Below are positions 12,159 through 23,580 of a DNA stretch of 64,000 nucleotides, piece after piece (the stretch's first letter is position 1; every line of letters begins with the position of its first letter). The notes below the pieces were generated by a model, which was not told where the DNA came from, did not search any database, and saw only the letters and a program-made list of their open reading frames with translations. Origin of the DNA: Phoronis australis (Eukaryota; Phoronida; Phoronidae); the NCBI GenBank assembly GCA_002633005.1, contig NMRA01000613.1:12861-76860 (forward strand), read 5' to 3'. The position numbers and the translations under genes are program-made.

Positions 12159-15100
12159 CTGTCAAAATGTGTTATCTAAGTATTTAGTGAAGATTGTAAA
12201 ATGTGAGGCTATATGGAAGCAATCTTAACAGTTGTTGGCATAGGGCTTGACTCACAGAAGATACCACCTGTGGGCTAACTTGAACATTTTGCTACGCTTT
12301 GTTATGTACTTCGGAAGTCCAAGCCTGTCAGTTGTTAACGTGTACAGGTTTTAAACATTCACGCGTGCAAGCTTGACGCATTGACGCGCTAATCTATTCT
12401 TCAACGTATTAAAGTGCTGCCAATGTTAGCGTTACAATGTAACGCGACCATGAACGGGTTAGACTTGTACATTATCCGTACTCAAATACGCAAATTGAAC
12501 TTAAAATGTATGCGTAAATATTATTCTGACAGAGGCAGTGGAACCCGTTACTGTTGGTGCCTTGTTAACATACTGTCGTGAGTAAGCTAATATTGCCCGA
12601 GACATAATAATGCAAGAGAAATGACTCCAGAGCATAAGCTGTGACTGAGCAGAACTCTCCTGATAACGGTGTTGTGAACGGATACTTTCAGTGACTGTTT
12701 TCAACCTGTTTGGTATATATTTCATTTCTGAATTAATCTTATCAAACTGATGCCCTTATACATATCCAACTAACAGGGATGCACTCAGTATGATAAACTC
12801 ATACTTATTTGAAGTGTACATTTTAGCTAACTGTCGTAAATTTGAGCGTTTTGAATCTATTGAATTTGGGTCTCTCCTGTTATATATAAAAACTATAAAT
12901 GACAGCACGTAAAACCAATGAGCTAAAACAACAGCTCATTGGTAAAAAAATCACGCCCTCAGTCTGATAAACTTTAAAAGCAGATCATTTCAAACTACCA
13001 CAACCCTAAGTGACACCCAAGTGACACCCTAGGCACTTCTATACAACCAACTAAAGTGTTTTCCGTAACATGCAAGCTTAGATTAACGCGCTCACGTGTA
13101 AAACCTGAACGCATTATCAACTGACGAGGTTGGTATTCCATAATGCACTTCCTGACGAATGTTTACCTGCTAGCCTCGATGCCAAATCTTCAATACTGAG
13201 CTTCCGTAGAGAGTTCGTTGTACCTTGCCCTCTTTCGAGTGCTGTCGTGTACACCTTCAGTCCAAGCGATTCAAGCAGGACCGTAACATCTTCATCTAAA
13301 ATTGAAGTTTAATTTCAATAGCACAGTGAAAACATATCAGAGTTCATGTACTTTAAGGACAATGTTTCAGCTTAATTTTGGTATGAAACTTGGCTCAGTC
13401 GAACTAGAGAGCACCACCTCCTAAAATGGCCGCCGCAGTGAGTAACAGCTCACTCGTGTATCATTGGGAACTCACTGAGATGCCGCCATATGTAATTAGC
13501 GAAAAACTTTAAAACGTAGTAATAAAATAAGTCAAACACAAAGAGGGCTGAAAATTAGGAACTATTTATGATTTAGTGAATATCTTTCACCTGACAAAAC
13601 TTGTCGTGTGTTATAGACATGGGTTATCCTACATACATAGGAATACTACTGCCGTATCCTATCTCGAATTCCGTGTGCTCCGGCTTGTTGTTATATGACG
13701 TCATATGTATGCCAAATACAGTACCCAAGATAGTTAAGAGGATTTTGGGAATATTAATTCTCCAAAATCTACTCGGGCTCTAGGATACGGGAGATATCAA
13801 CTTCGCTTTGCAATAATCTATGTGAATATTGAGGAAAAGTGTCCTTAAATAAACAAGCTAATAAGCACACAAACAAGTAATAACTTAACAAGTCAACATA
13901 CAAACAAAAATTTCGAAAATGTATAGTGTATCTCTTACCAGTTAGCTCCCTGCAACCAGTACTTTTTAACTCCATATCGACCTTAAAATACAAATTTTCA
14001 TAATCAAACTCGATCCAACAACCGATCAAATTACTGTGCACTCACTGAAATGAAAGCAGGTGAGCAATGTTCTTAGTGAAATGGAGCGAACCGGCGTAAA
14101 AACCAATTGCCGATTTCACGGTGATTTCGAGCAACACTTGTTTACAACGATACAGCTTGCACTTACCTGGAACAACCAGCGCTCCACCTTTGCGTATTGA
14201 AAGCGGGTAATATCTTGACAGCATAAATTTGTATCATGAATGTTCGAGTGCTTCGTTCTGTCACACTGCACAGACTCGTTGGGCTTGCATCAACGCTACA
14301 TAAACGACTGCCGCAACCGAATTTAAATACATGCCTTCTCAAAAGTGTGTTTAAGACATCGTCCTACTCTGGGTTCTCCCAAATCCTCCCGCTACCAACA
14401 TCAAAATGTTTTTTTCATGAAACTTTACCGTGCTGGAGTCTTTCAGTCACATATCCCAGACAGGAAATGTACGAAAGCACCACACGAAAACAACGCTCAA
14501 ATATTTCCATATGCTCCAAGAATTTTGTGGCGACATTGCCGACTTCAATTCGATGGCAATAAACGACTGGAATTTTTTTATGGAAACGAAGTCTGTCAAT
14601 ACAGGCACTCAAAAAAGAGTTTCGCCACTCTTTCGTCTCGGACCAGTTAGTGACCTCACCGTGTCCTCTGTACTCGTCGCATCGCTAACTCTCATGGAGG
14701 TACCCCTTGTTTGGTATGAAGACAGCTGCTTTTGTCGTTTGGTACGTGGACGGCGTACTTTAGAAAACGAAAATGACAGTCAAATTGACCACTGGTGACG
14801 TTGTGAAGCCTCACTTTACAACATGGGGAGTATAATAAGGTTCTCCACCACAACAGAACAATGACCAAATTTAGCAAACTTCGGAAAGAACAAAAAATGG
14901 CCAATTAAATTCAAGTGGAATGTTGAGCCTTATGCACAGTTAGCCAAAAATAATGCTAATTGTTGTTTGTGAAATACTCCAGTTTTGTATAAATGACTAT
15001 AAAATGTGACATTTCAAGATGGAAAGGGTTTTTTTTTAGAAAACACAGAACGGCAAAGCGTGAGAACGCAACTCACTATAGGAACAGTGGACTATAACGT

Positions 15101-18100
15101 CGTACCTCCTTTCTCACAACAAACGACCTTTTGTAACAGCCTGGCCATTGCCCCACTATCCCAATTCCTGGAACTAGTGTTCTTATTGAGGTCTAACATC
15201 ACATTTGTAGTTTCCCCAGAAAGTTTAAGTTTAGAAAATGAGTTACGCTAGGTTTGATGTAAATACTGTGAAGTAAATGGGGAACAATTGCCACGAATGT
15301 TAGTCAGTAGGACTTTTCAGTAAAAAAACCCAGTAGTTTGTCTTCTGGTTTGTTCTACCCGGAACCGGAAGTTCCGCCATTTTCAGACCACATCGTTGTT
15401 TCTTGCTGAAGTACAGGTACCCTGCAGACAAATGAAATTTGCAAAAAGTCTGGGCGTTAATGACATATTTTAATGTAAGCATCTGGTTTCTGCAGTACAA
15501 GATCATGAGGATTATCGTCTGTGCTGTGGACCCAGACAGTCGTCAATTTTTGATTTTGCCGGAGGAGAAAAATTCCCAAATCTCATATGTTTGTTCATTT
15601 TTAGATATTCATTTTTGAGAAACCCCACCGAGTGTATGGTTTGAGTAAACAAGGACTGAACTAGACTAGTAATGTCGTCGAGGTCAACCAATCGATATGT
15701 GGTCTTTGCCCTAATTTCGTTGTCATAGAAATCGACTAAACAGGTTCTTCGAAATACTTTTGCAGTAAGTAAATATGCCATGTGACCAAGCAGGCCTTCA
15801 AAAAGGCAACGCAACGTCCGCTTTTAGTTCACATACGTGTTTCCTCTAAATCCAGGAAGCAACACCACTCTTGTCTTTCGTACAACCAGCAATAGGACAA
15901 GGAGCAGAATTACATCTGAACACAAGGAAATGACAACAGCGGTTATTTCGCCACCTGTCAAACCTTGTTGTTGACTGGGAGCTAGAAACACACACCACCA
16001 GAATAATATTAGGATTGATTTCCGACGTGCAAACACCAAAGACAAAGAATAAGCGACATTTACATGTACAAGCACGGACAAAATATGCTAAGACATGCGC
16101 GCACCCAGCCTTCAATATGAGGGGCTCGAATTCCTGACGTTGTGGATCTTTTGGTAACAAATACGAGAGCGTACTAAAAAAACAAAAAGAAACGAAATAA
16201 AAACGGGGGCACCACTGTGAATTGCGGGTTTGCGCTTTTTTAGTGGAAATTTGTGTCATTTTTTGGTACTTGTTGTTTCTTTTTTTCGCCAAGGGGGGGC
16301 TCGAATGAGCCCCCCGAGCCCCCCTGGGTGTGCGCATATAAGATCCAGCGAGCAGAATTATCTGAATTCTGTCTCAAACACTACAACAGTGCAGTGTTTT
16401 TATCTCCCGTATAGTCAAGTGCTCTTATGTGTTTTTCTTTTACAAAAGTCAATCATTCAGTCTCAGAACAATCACGTGGTTTTCTTATACCGCTACTGAG
16501 GAAGGGGTGGGGGTTGGTGCAGCACGAAATTGATGACGATCGGGGTGGGGGAGTAGGCGACGTGGAATTACCGTTGGCGGCGTGAGTGACGACCACGTGA
16601 GTTGTCACATACCAAACACTGACTACATTTTACCAGAACTGTAGTATTTTCAATATTAAAATGATACTAAACACGGCGTCGCCGTCTCCTTAAACAAAAC
16701 CTAGTGGCCAAATTTCATTTCTGTAGATACAGAGGCAAACATGAAAATTACAATCAACATTAGACTAGAGGACGCAGCTGCGTGGTCGGATCCACGAAAT
16801 AGTCGTCGTCATCACGTTCATATGAGCACTGTTGCTGATTTCACCAAAATAATTATAGGAACTTAAGTCATAACTGTGGAGGCAGGACGGATCGGCAATA
16901 AGCAGCCATGTAAATGTGGGCGCAAAAATCCCCAGTGAGCACAACGACAAGCCAGTGTCATACACTGTACATTTTACAGACTTGGAGATAAAAATATTGA
17001 CCTTTGTACAGTTTATAAAAAAGTACCAGAGGACATCTATCTGTATTGTAATTTAAATTAACCAATGGATTTTATAGAAAATCATAATCTAATCAGAGCT
17101 TTCAAATTCGAAATTTCCTTGGCTAAGTTGAAGGAAACAGGATCTGTTTGGACCGGGTCCTAAGCGTGACGTGCTCAGTGGATGACCCGACACTGCATTG
17201 TGCGTCTTCCTCAGCTATAAGACTGAGGTTATTCTGCGCTTACCCGTCACTTTAATGGGTTGAGTTTTCACCGACAAACTAGCCTGCCTGTTGGACACGG
17301 TGCACCTGAACTGTACACCATCGTCAGCTTTATCCAGGTTCACCGCCAGTCTACTGGTGCCGCTAGTTGTCCCATCAGTGTTGTTGGTGGCAGTGATCAT
17401 CCCATTCTCAGTCACGTTGGTGTGTGCAGCGTTACCAATCCGGCGTGACCACACTATGGCAGCCTGAGGTTTGCCCAAGTTGGCTGTACACGTGAGGACA
17501 GTCGGTCCTGCGCCACCAAGGACAGACTGTGTGGGGGCTCCTGTTATAGATGGCTTACCTGGGGGGTCTGATAAAGAAACAGTAGCATGGGATTTGGAGC
17601 TTAGTCCCCTGCAAGCTGGATTGTTTCGTCCACGGCTGTTTTTTATCATAGCCTATACTTTAAATGTTTTTATGGAAGCTCATTCTCCTAAATTATGGGA
17701 TACTACATATCAGGAGCATAAGGTTTGCCCTCGTTTGATGTTTTTTTTATTAATAAATTATTCTTGGAAAAAAATTGATAGGTACTGAATGAAGAAGGCC
17801 TTTTAAATAAAGACAGTTTTCTGAAACCGTCCGAAAATGTCACAAACTAAATGCATATACGCGGATATTTCTTTCGTTCCATAGACCTCTTTACATTCCT
17901 CAGCATTCTATTGCAAACTGCCGAGTCCTAAAGAGAATAATAAAAACACAACTTACAGTCTTCTACAAGTAGAACAAATGAAGATTTACTGGTGCCGCCA
18001 ACAATGGACACATACACAGTGCACTGGCCTTCATCATCGGGTGTAACGTCTGACAAAGATATGGTAAAATTAGTTTTCCCATGAGAGTAGTCAGTAGAAC

Positions 18101-19596
18101 CACGAGAAGCATAGACACCGTGGAACACTCCATCGTTATTAGGTGGATTGGGTGGTAAATAGTAAGCTGCTTCAAACACACTCACTTCATCTTTCTTCAG
18201 CCAAAGCCTGGTAAAAGTTTCGAAGCTCTCTAGTGCATAACTTATCATGAACGTGGCAGTTCCACCGTTGACAGCAATGACTTTACATGGTGCAACGATG
18301 GCCAAAGCAGAGACGCAGACATCTGCAATAATAATAACACACGCTATATACCGACCTGCTGTGAGATTGTGTTTGAATCTTACAAGCAGAGATTCACCAA
18401 CTAATTCAATTTGTAGTGTTCTCAACAAATTCCCTTTAATGTAAGACCTGTTAAACAGCACAACGACTTCTGACGATGCTAGCTTCGTCAGGGTGCTCTC
18501 GTGCACTAGGAAACAAAAAGGTTCTCTTGAATGTATGACCAAACAATGCAACAGCTGAACAATATTCCTGGCATTTATTCATGGATCTTTGAACAGGCAC
18601 ATCCGTCATTGCCAACTGAGAGAAATCTAAAACAAATGTCGCAAAAACGCACAGAAGAGTAAAAAGAACTGCAAATATGCAGAAACCAATGAGGCTACAA
18701 CAGAGTATTATACAATGTGAGGTTTAACCCATTTTTTCTTGCATGACATACGCTATCCTTCGTACTAAATATACAGCTTTGCCCCTATATAGGCAAAGAT
18801 GGCTAGTGTCACTGAAGACTATACTCTTCTTTGGGTAAGCTAAAGTATTCGGTGTTGCAAAATTGATGTGCCACCGTTATTCTCCTGCTAAATTTGTTGA
18901 GCGATCTTTTGCGCCAGCTGTCGGCGCCATGAAATATTGCGTCACCTATTGGGCCAGGCCAATTTCTGTTTTCGCCGATTCTTCAATCAACTGCTTTTCT
19001 TCCACGTGGTTGCGTACGTCACAACAAATTATCGGAACGGGTTTCATTTCATTGATGTTTTAAGTATTCTAATTTCAGCAAACAGAATTATTTCTGAACA
19101 AACTTTGCTGTACGAAACTGTCATCAACTCCCCAGAGATGTCGCAAAAATTTAGGAAATGGCGCGTGCACATGTCATGAGCGTACTGTTTTCGAAATGAC
19201 GACAAACTTTTCTTTGTTGCAAAAGGCGGAGAATTATTAATGCAAAAATGAAGTTTATAACATTGTTTTCCTCTTAAACGGACGGCTGCAACGGACAATG
19301 GGAGTGTCGCTTGACTCCTAGGTATTGCATGCACCCCTGGCGTTTGCTATCTCTACATGATACGATAACTTTCACAGCGAGTTGAGAAGCAGAAATTCAG
19401 TACTCGGGCTATGTGAAATTTGGGGACTAACAGAGCGGTACGTAATTGTATTTTGACGATATTCGTTATACAGGTAACTGGCTGGCTATACATACGCCTG
19501 GTTAATTTTCACACTCACAAAATAATACGTACCTTTCACTGAAACTGTTACTGTTAAGAGGAGGATGATTCGCGACAGTGTTGTCACGCGTGTCAT
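11875..19596 (-). CDS. Gene B: two-Ig transmembrane receptor with ITIM tail
   Basis: Inferred exons in order of transcription: 19533-19596 (signal peptide), 17957-18322 (V-like), 17244-17567 (C2), 15824-15981 (transmembrane), 13939-13981, 13167-13295 and 11875-12158 (tail). The extracellular junctions are all phase 1 and read through in frame. The product would be a type I plasma-membrane receptor whose tail recruits SH2-domain phosphatases through ITIMs and PI3-kinase through a YxxM. One junction is unresolved: the transmembrane exon has its own in-frame stop (TYVN*) while the next tail exon starts in phase 0. A short-tail form, or a weak donor after RKTR within the transmembrane exon, would solve it. 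No third Ig exon like that of gene C is recognisable. The ligand is unknown. Confidence 0.75.
12159..13166 (-). other. Gene B intron with short hairpin
   Basis: The intron between the last two tail exons. It carries a perfect 11-bp inverted repeat, ACCAATGAGCT at 12914-12924 and AGCTCATTGGT at 12933-12943, with an 8-base loop. The part around 12240-12730 matches 44960-45370 next to remnant D. Confidence 0.5.
13167..13295 (-). CDS. Gene B cytoplasmic exon (129 bp)
   Basis: Acceptor caattttag, donor gtaaac, phase 1 to phase 1. It encodes EDVTVLLESLGLKV, then TTNSLRKLSIEDLASRLAG. The gene C exon has identical length and a damaged copy is in remnant D. The repeated L-x-x-L and I-E-D-L-A-S-R-L pattern suggests an amphipathic helix. 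I do not recognise a named domain. Confidence 0.75.
13939..13981 (-). CDS. Gene B small juxtamembrane/tail exon (43 bp)
   Basis: Acceptor ttttaag and strong donor gtaaga. It reads VDMELKSTGCRELT and ends in phase 1. The gene C version is 49 bp, differing by an in-frame 6-bp indel, while the sequence just before the acceptor differs by 1 bp; this is the pattern expected of an exon edge. Its phase-0 start does not match the visible end of the transmembrane exon. Confidence 0.6.
13982..15823. other. Gene B intron with a conserved non-exonic block
   Basis: Positions 14230-14800 align with 31995-32580 in the matching gene C intron. The best part is a short plus-strand frame starting MEVPLVWYED (14694 and 32466) where the copies differ by a 3-bp indel. 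The rest of the plus-strand ORF is broken in C. A minus-strand ORF at 15512-15814 directly follows the transmembrane exon stop and is absent from C, so it is probably 3' UTR or intron. Confidence 0.4.
15824..15981 (-). CDS. Gene B transmembrane exon
   Basis: Acceptor tgtttctag, phase 1 entry. It encodes a short stalk (PSQQQGLTGGE), a hydrophobic helix from ITAVVISLCSD to LLLVLLLVV, then the stop-transfer RKTR and GFRGNTYVN followed by TAA at 15824-15826. The gene C exon has the same 158-bp length and a stop at the same position. A candidate donor (AACAC|gtatgt) lies just before the stop, so the exon may either end the protein with a very short tail or be spliced onward. Confidence 0.8.
15982..17243 (-). 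other. Gene B intron with G/C hairpin and unassigned ORF
   Basis: Holds a perfect 9-bp G/C stem (GGGGGGCTC at 16294-16302 with GAGCCCCCC at 16307-16315). The minus-strand frame at 16765-16965 contains LSLCSLGIFAPTFTWLLIAD, which faintly resembles an Ig B-to-C strand, but a convincing match to the third Ig exon of gene C and good splice sites are lacking. Confidence 0.4.
17244..17567 (-). CDS. Gene B C2-type Ig exon
   Basis: A 324-bp exon, acceptor ctttatcag, donor gtaagcgc, phase 1 to phase 1, same length as in gene C. It carries the complete Ig signature: GPTVLTCTANLGKP (B-strand Cys), AAIVWSRR (C-strand Trp) and DDGVQFRCTVSN (F-strand Asp-x-Gly and Cys). Asn-linked glycosylation sequons NVT and NNT are present. 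This resembles the second domain of CD80-, nectin- and SLAM-like receptors. Confidence 0.9.
17957..18322 (-). CDS. Gene B V-like Ig exon lacking canonical cysteines
   Basis: A 366-bp exon, acceptor ttattgcag, donor gtaagttg, phase 1 to phase 1. Recognisable strands are GGTATFMISYALESF, FTRLWLKKDE, GSTDYSHGKTNFTISL and DDEGQCTVYVSIVGG. The residue at the usual B-strand Cys is Ile and at the F-strand Cys is Val; a displaced Cys in DEGQC occupies the usual Tyr position, and another lies at APCKV near the N-terminus. A few (AAT) units sit just upstream of the acceptor. Confidence 0.88.
18323..19532 (-). other. Gene B intron 1
   Basis: Holds four AAT-type units near the acceptor and sequence collinear with gene C intron 1 (for example 18580-18735 with 39470-39640). 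No ORF of note. Confidence 0.5.
19533..19596 (-). CDS. Gene B exon 1: signal peptide
   Basis: ATG at 19596, 64 bp, donor AAAG|gtacg. The peptide starts MTRVTTLSRIILLLTVTVS: a hydrophobic core after a short Arg-containing N-terminus. It joins the V exon in phase 1, making Asp the first residue after VSVK. Confidence 0.88.
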
Positions 19597-19674
19597 AATC
19601 GCCGCGAAACGAGATTAACCAGAAAACAAGGTACACTATGACACATCTTGACCTGAATAACGAAAAAGCGCCGT

Positions 19675-19890
19675 GTGGTCACCATTTTTGATGTACTACG
19701 ATACATTGCAGTTAGATCGACATGTCTGAGTGTCACTTGTCTGCTCGAGAACAAATTTCCTTCTGTTCGTCTTGAAACTGATGGCAAACTAGCATTTAAA
19801 TGTAGGTACATGTATACTGCTGCTAAACTTCCGAATGGTCTGCCTAACGAGATACGCACTCATTTTCTTTTTCCACAGTTCAGGAGATAA
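19675..19890 (+). pseudogene. LINE reverse-transcriptase tail fragment (copy B)
   Basis: The plus-strand frame ends AKLPNGLPNEIR then FPQFRR and a stop. This resembles the W-N-x-L-P-x-x-I-R and F-x-x-x-L-K tail at the C-terminus of many CR1/RTE-type LINE proteins. A matching fragment lies at 39960-40060 beside gene C, so it was present before the tandem duplication. Confidence 0.45.
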
Positions 19891-22003
19891 ATAAATAGGT
19901 GGTGTGGATCACAATGTCAGCTTCACTTTTATAATTACTTTTATATTGATATGTTTTAAATTTTTACTTATGCTTGTAAGAAAATATCTTTTTAGAGCTA
20001 ATGATGATTGTATATAAAATCTGACTAGATTTCCTTGATTTGTTATAGAATCAAAAACAAATGATTTTTTTCTTTTATAATCGTAATCACAATAATAACT
20101 TCAAGACGTCTATCCCATCCAAAAGGCGATTTTGGCCGCAACATTGGTGATGCCAATTTAAGACTAAAATCAGAGGCAATGCAACTACTTGAGAACAAAG
20201 AATAATGAAGCATGCCAATAGAGTAAAGAGCAATAAATATTTAATACAAGAACCAATTGGAAAATAAACAAACAAAATAGTTAATTTAAATGATCATAGT
20301 TAAAAACAGATTTATTCATCAAAATCAGCTATTTTCAAAATTAATTCTTTATCTTCCACCAGAAGGACGGGAAATTTGAATCCTGGATGTCACACTGCTG
20401 TTGAGTCCAAAGGAAGGGCCCGGAAGAGGAAAACTCCTCTCAGCTGATTGTGACACGACAGTGAAAAATAACCTAATGTTTGTGGTTGAAAAACATTCAA
20501 ATAATCCGGGTCAGTGGCGTGTACAAGTGCACATTCTTATCGTTCAGCATTGAACTACAACCCTGTGCTAGAATTTTATGGTATCAGACAGAGGATTTTG
20601 AATCCTAAACGAATTCGTAGCCAGTCCGCTATAGAAATTGTTTTTAGTATTCTGTAAGACGGCCATATTCCCTATAGCAGCCATAAGCTGTAATTTATGT
20701 AGCATAGCGTCAGTATTCCAAAAAGTGAGCTAATGCCATATTCCGGATACGAGGTGACCCCTGAATTTAGTTACAGTGTAACTGAGACCGACATGTCGAC
20801 TGAGTGAGATACTTTCGAATTCGGCAGACGTATATTTGTTCACCAAGCTGACAGTACTTTTCCAACTTATTGGTTACTAATAGTTGTACCACTCAAAACT
20901 ATTCCCGTATTTTCAGCAATGTCGAACCTAATACCAGTGCTGTAGAGACATGGGCTGAGTTTCGGTATTACAACTAAAGGAAAAACAAAAAGATCTATTG
21001 GAAGGCTATAACTAGCCTTACTAGACAGCATACCAAACGTACCTCAAAAAGCAACCCAGACACTGAGGTCACTGCAACGCCTTGAACCAACAAACATGTC
21101 GAACACAAACAAGTTTCATGCTTTGTATGTTTTATTTAAAAAAAAATCTATATTGAGGTCAAATACTTTTAGAGGGTGAGTTTGTTCATTGAATCAATCA
21201 ACGTGACAATGAAAGTTTGCTCCTGCGCTTTTGTGTTCGACATGTTCAAGGTAGAGACTAAATCGAATCAGATCACGTGTAAACATAAGTAATCGTCGTT
21301 CTTTCCAAATTTCGGCATAACCCAACTTAGGCCCAACATATCCGTAAACCAAACAACAGTTTGTCAGGACAGGTGAAAAACTTATACAACTTCCCCAAAG
21401 CTGCCACCATTTCAACATGGTCGTTCATCAACCATAAAACGACATTTCAAACCTAGCATAGCTCGCGGTGATAATGCATTTTGCAAAAGGAGCAATTCCA
21501 AGCAATTTTAAAACCACTGCCCTTCGTATCGCGAAAAATGCACCACTTTCTCTTACAGGTTTGCTCCAATTGCACCCAAGTGTGTGTGTGCACAGCGTAC
21601 CCTAACACACAAAATCACAGAAAAATGCTCCACTGACTTAATAAAATGGATGATAGAATAGTATTCCTGTGAACAAAGGCCTTGAACTAAGTGAGAAGGG
21701 ATGGTCTAATATATTAAGATAACAATGAGCTAGAAGGGTTGAGCAACTGGTTAAAATAAATACAAAGTTTAAAAAGAGTACCTTGTGATTGGAACAGCGA
21801 TGATTTAGTTTATCAAAAAATCCAACAGTAAAAGGAGAATGTTATGGGCTTTTTAAATTTGGTATTTATCATTTGATTTTTCGAAAATCCTTGGTTTGGT
21901 GATGTCAAAAAGCATATTTGGATCAGGTCTGCATGATTTTGTTTTGAAAATTGATGTGGTGATAAGAAATTTATTTGTTGTATATTACTGCTTTTCAAAA
22001 ACA
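19891..22003. repeat. Intergenic duplication block, copy B (left part)
   Basis: Collinear with 40520-42640 beside gene C. Landmarks are ACTTATG.TTGTAAGAAAA (about 19965 and 40563), GTAAGACGGCCATATTCCC (20656 and 41296) and AAGGTAGAGA (21248 and 41897). Small ORFs are not conserved between copies. It is interrupted by an insertion at about 22003. Confidence 0.8.
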
Positions 22004-23580
22004 AACAAGAGCAACGCAGAGCGTTGAAATGCGCCCACAATTGCACCGCATACGGTATTCTTCTAGGGTTGTTTATTGGTACCATAAAGTGGCCAGTAGA
22101 GGGCATATATGTAGTATGTTGTACTTTGCAAAATGGAAAGGCATGGTCATTGTCTCCTCAATAGGCTAGGGGCAAAATGTGAGTGATCTTCATAATACAA
22201 GCACATCCTATACACCAGTTGCTTAAAGCACCACAGAAACATAGAATTAAAAACAAATTTACCAACATACGAGATTAGCACAGCATTAGAATGCCAGAAA
22301 CAAATTTCTACTTGGAACTTTTCCTTCACAGTCACGAAGTAACACAAAGTATACACCTGAAGACCTATGAAAATACAGAGGTCAATGTAAAATACTAAAA
22401 TTGCCACTAGAGGCATATACTAAAATTGCCACTAGAGGCATACCGGTAATCAGAATCATCCTAAAGTCGTCATCGTCCGTTGTCAACATCACATAAATAC
22501 ACTTGCTAAATTTAGTAAAGATCCTGCAAACGGTTTGGGAGATACAGCCATGAGCGTAAAAAAAAACTGCCACTAGGAGGCGCCACAGTAATCAAAGTCA
22601 TGGGAAATTCAGCGTCGACCGTCCTCTTCATAGTAAGAACATACATGCCAATTTTCACAATCATACTTATAGCGGTTTGGTTGATAGAGGGGTGGACGCC
22701 AAAAAACAGACTCAAAAACAGTGTGGGTGTCGCAAACTAGGTCGAATCCATCCGAAAACGGGAGGATAGCGTCATCGCACTAATAGGTGCCTACATACCA
22801 AATTTCATGAAAATCCGTTAAGGACTTGTGAAGATACAGAGGTACACGTAAAAAAATAAAATTGCCACTAGGGGGCACACTGGTAGGCGGATCCGTCCAA
22901 AAGTCGTCATCGTCTGTTGTTAACATATTATAAATACACTTATTAAATTTCGTAAAGATCCTGCGAACGGTTTAGGAGATACAGCCATAGGCTCAAAAAA
23001 AAACAAAAAAAAAACTGCCACTAGGAGGCGCCACAGTAGTGCAAATCGTCTGAAAATCATCGTCAACCGTCCTCTACATAGTAAGCATATACATGCCAAT
23101 TTTCACAATCATCCTTCGAGCGGTTTGGTTGATAGAGGGGTGGACGCAAAAAAAAACAGACTCGAAACACACTAAAAATGGCCACTAGATGGCGCAAACT
23201 ATGTCGAATCCATCTGAAAACGGCAGGATAGCGTCACCTCACTAATAAGTGCCTACATACCAAATTTCATGAAAATCCGTTCAGGACTTTTGAAGATACA
23301 AAGGTAAGCGTAAAAAACTAAAATTGCCACTAGGGGGCACAACGGTAGTCGGATCCGTCCGAAAGTTCGCACATTCCGTCCCATTCATGAATGGAACATA
23401 TGTGCCAAATTTCATGAACATATGTCAAAGGGTTTTGGAGATAGAGCAGCGGACGCCGGACGCCGGACGGACGCCGCCCGTACGGACGGACGGACGGACG
23501 GACGGACGGACGGACGGACGGACGGACGGACGGACGGAGATGACGGCATAATGCGTCCACATATAAATATGTGGGCGCAT
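22004..23580 (+). mobile_element. Inserted repeat element with internal subrepeats and CTCF-like motifs
   Basis: The orthologous positions in the other block copies (about 9137 and 42635) lack this insert, which defines its edges. An 11-bp inverted pair, ATGCGCCCACA near 22029-22039 and TGTGGGCGCAT near 23570-23580, lies close to the ends. Inside, two alternating subunit types repeat, each containing 'attgccactag' and 'aaatttcatgaaaatc' or 'ttttcacaatcat' segments. A related copy of the 5' end lies at 48430-48590 (minus) and a related body at 56520-57300. No transposase is encoded, so it is non-autonomous. Confidence 0.7.
23482..23538. repeat. (ACGG)n microsatellite
   Basis: About 14 tandem ACGG units just before the 3' end of the inserted element, preceded by GGACGCCGGACGCCGGACGG. 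It forms long artefactual open frames of TDGR repeats on both strands. Confidence 0.95.

Noticed and set aside
14042-14224. Short ORF starting MLSRYYPLS and ending at a good donor (CCAG|gtaagt)
   Set aside because: The gene C paralogue keeps a donor-like site but not the reading frame, so an exon is not supported.
16765-16965. Possible third Ig exon in gene B
   Set aside because: LSLCSLGIF...FTWLL is only weakly Ig-like, splice borders are poor and it does not align well with the gene C exon.
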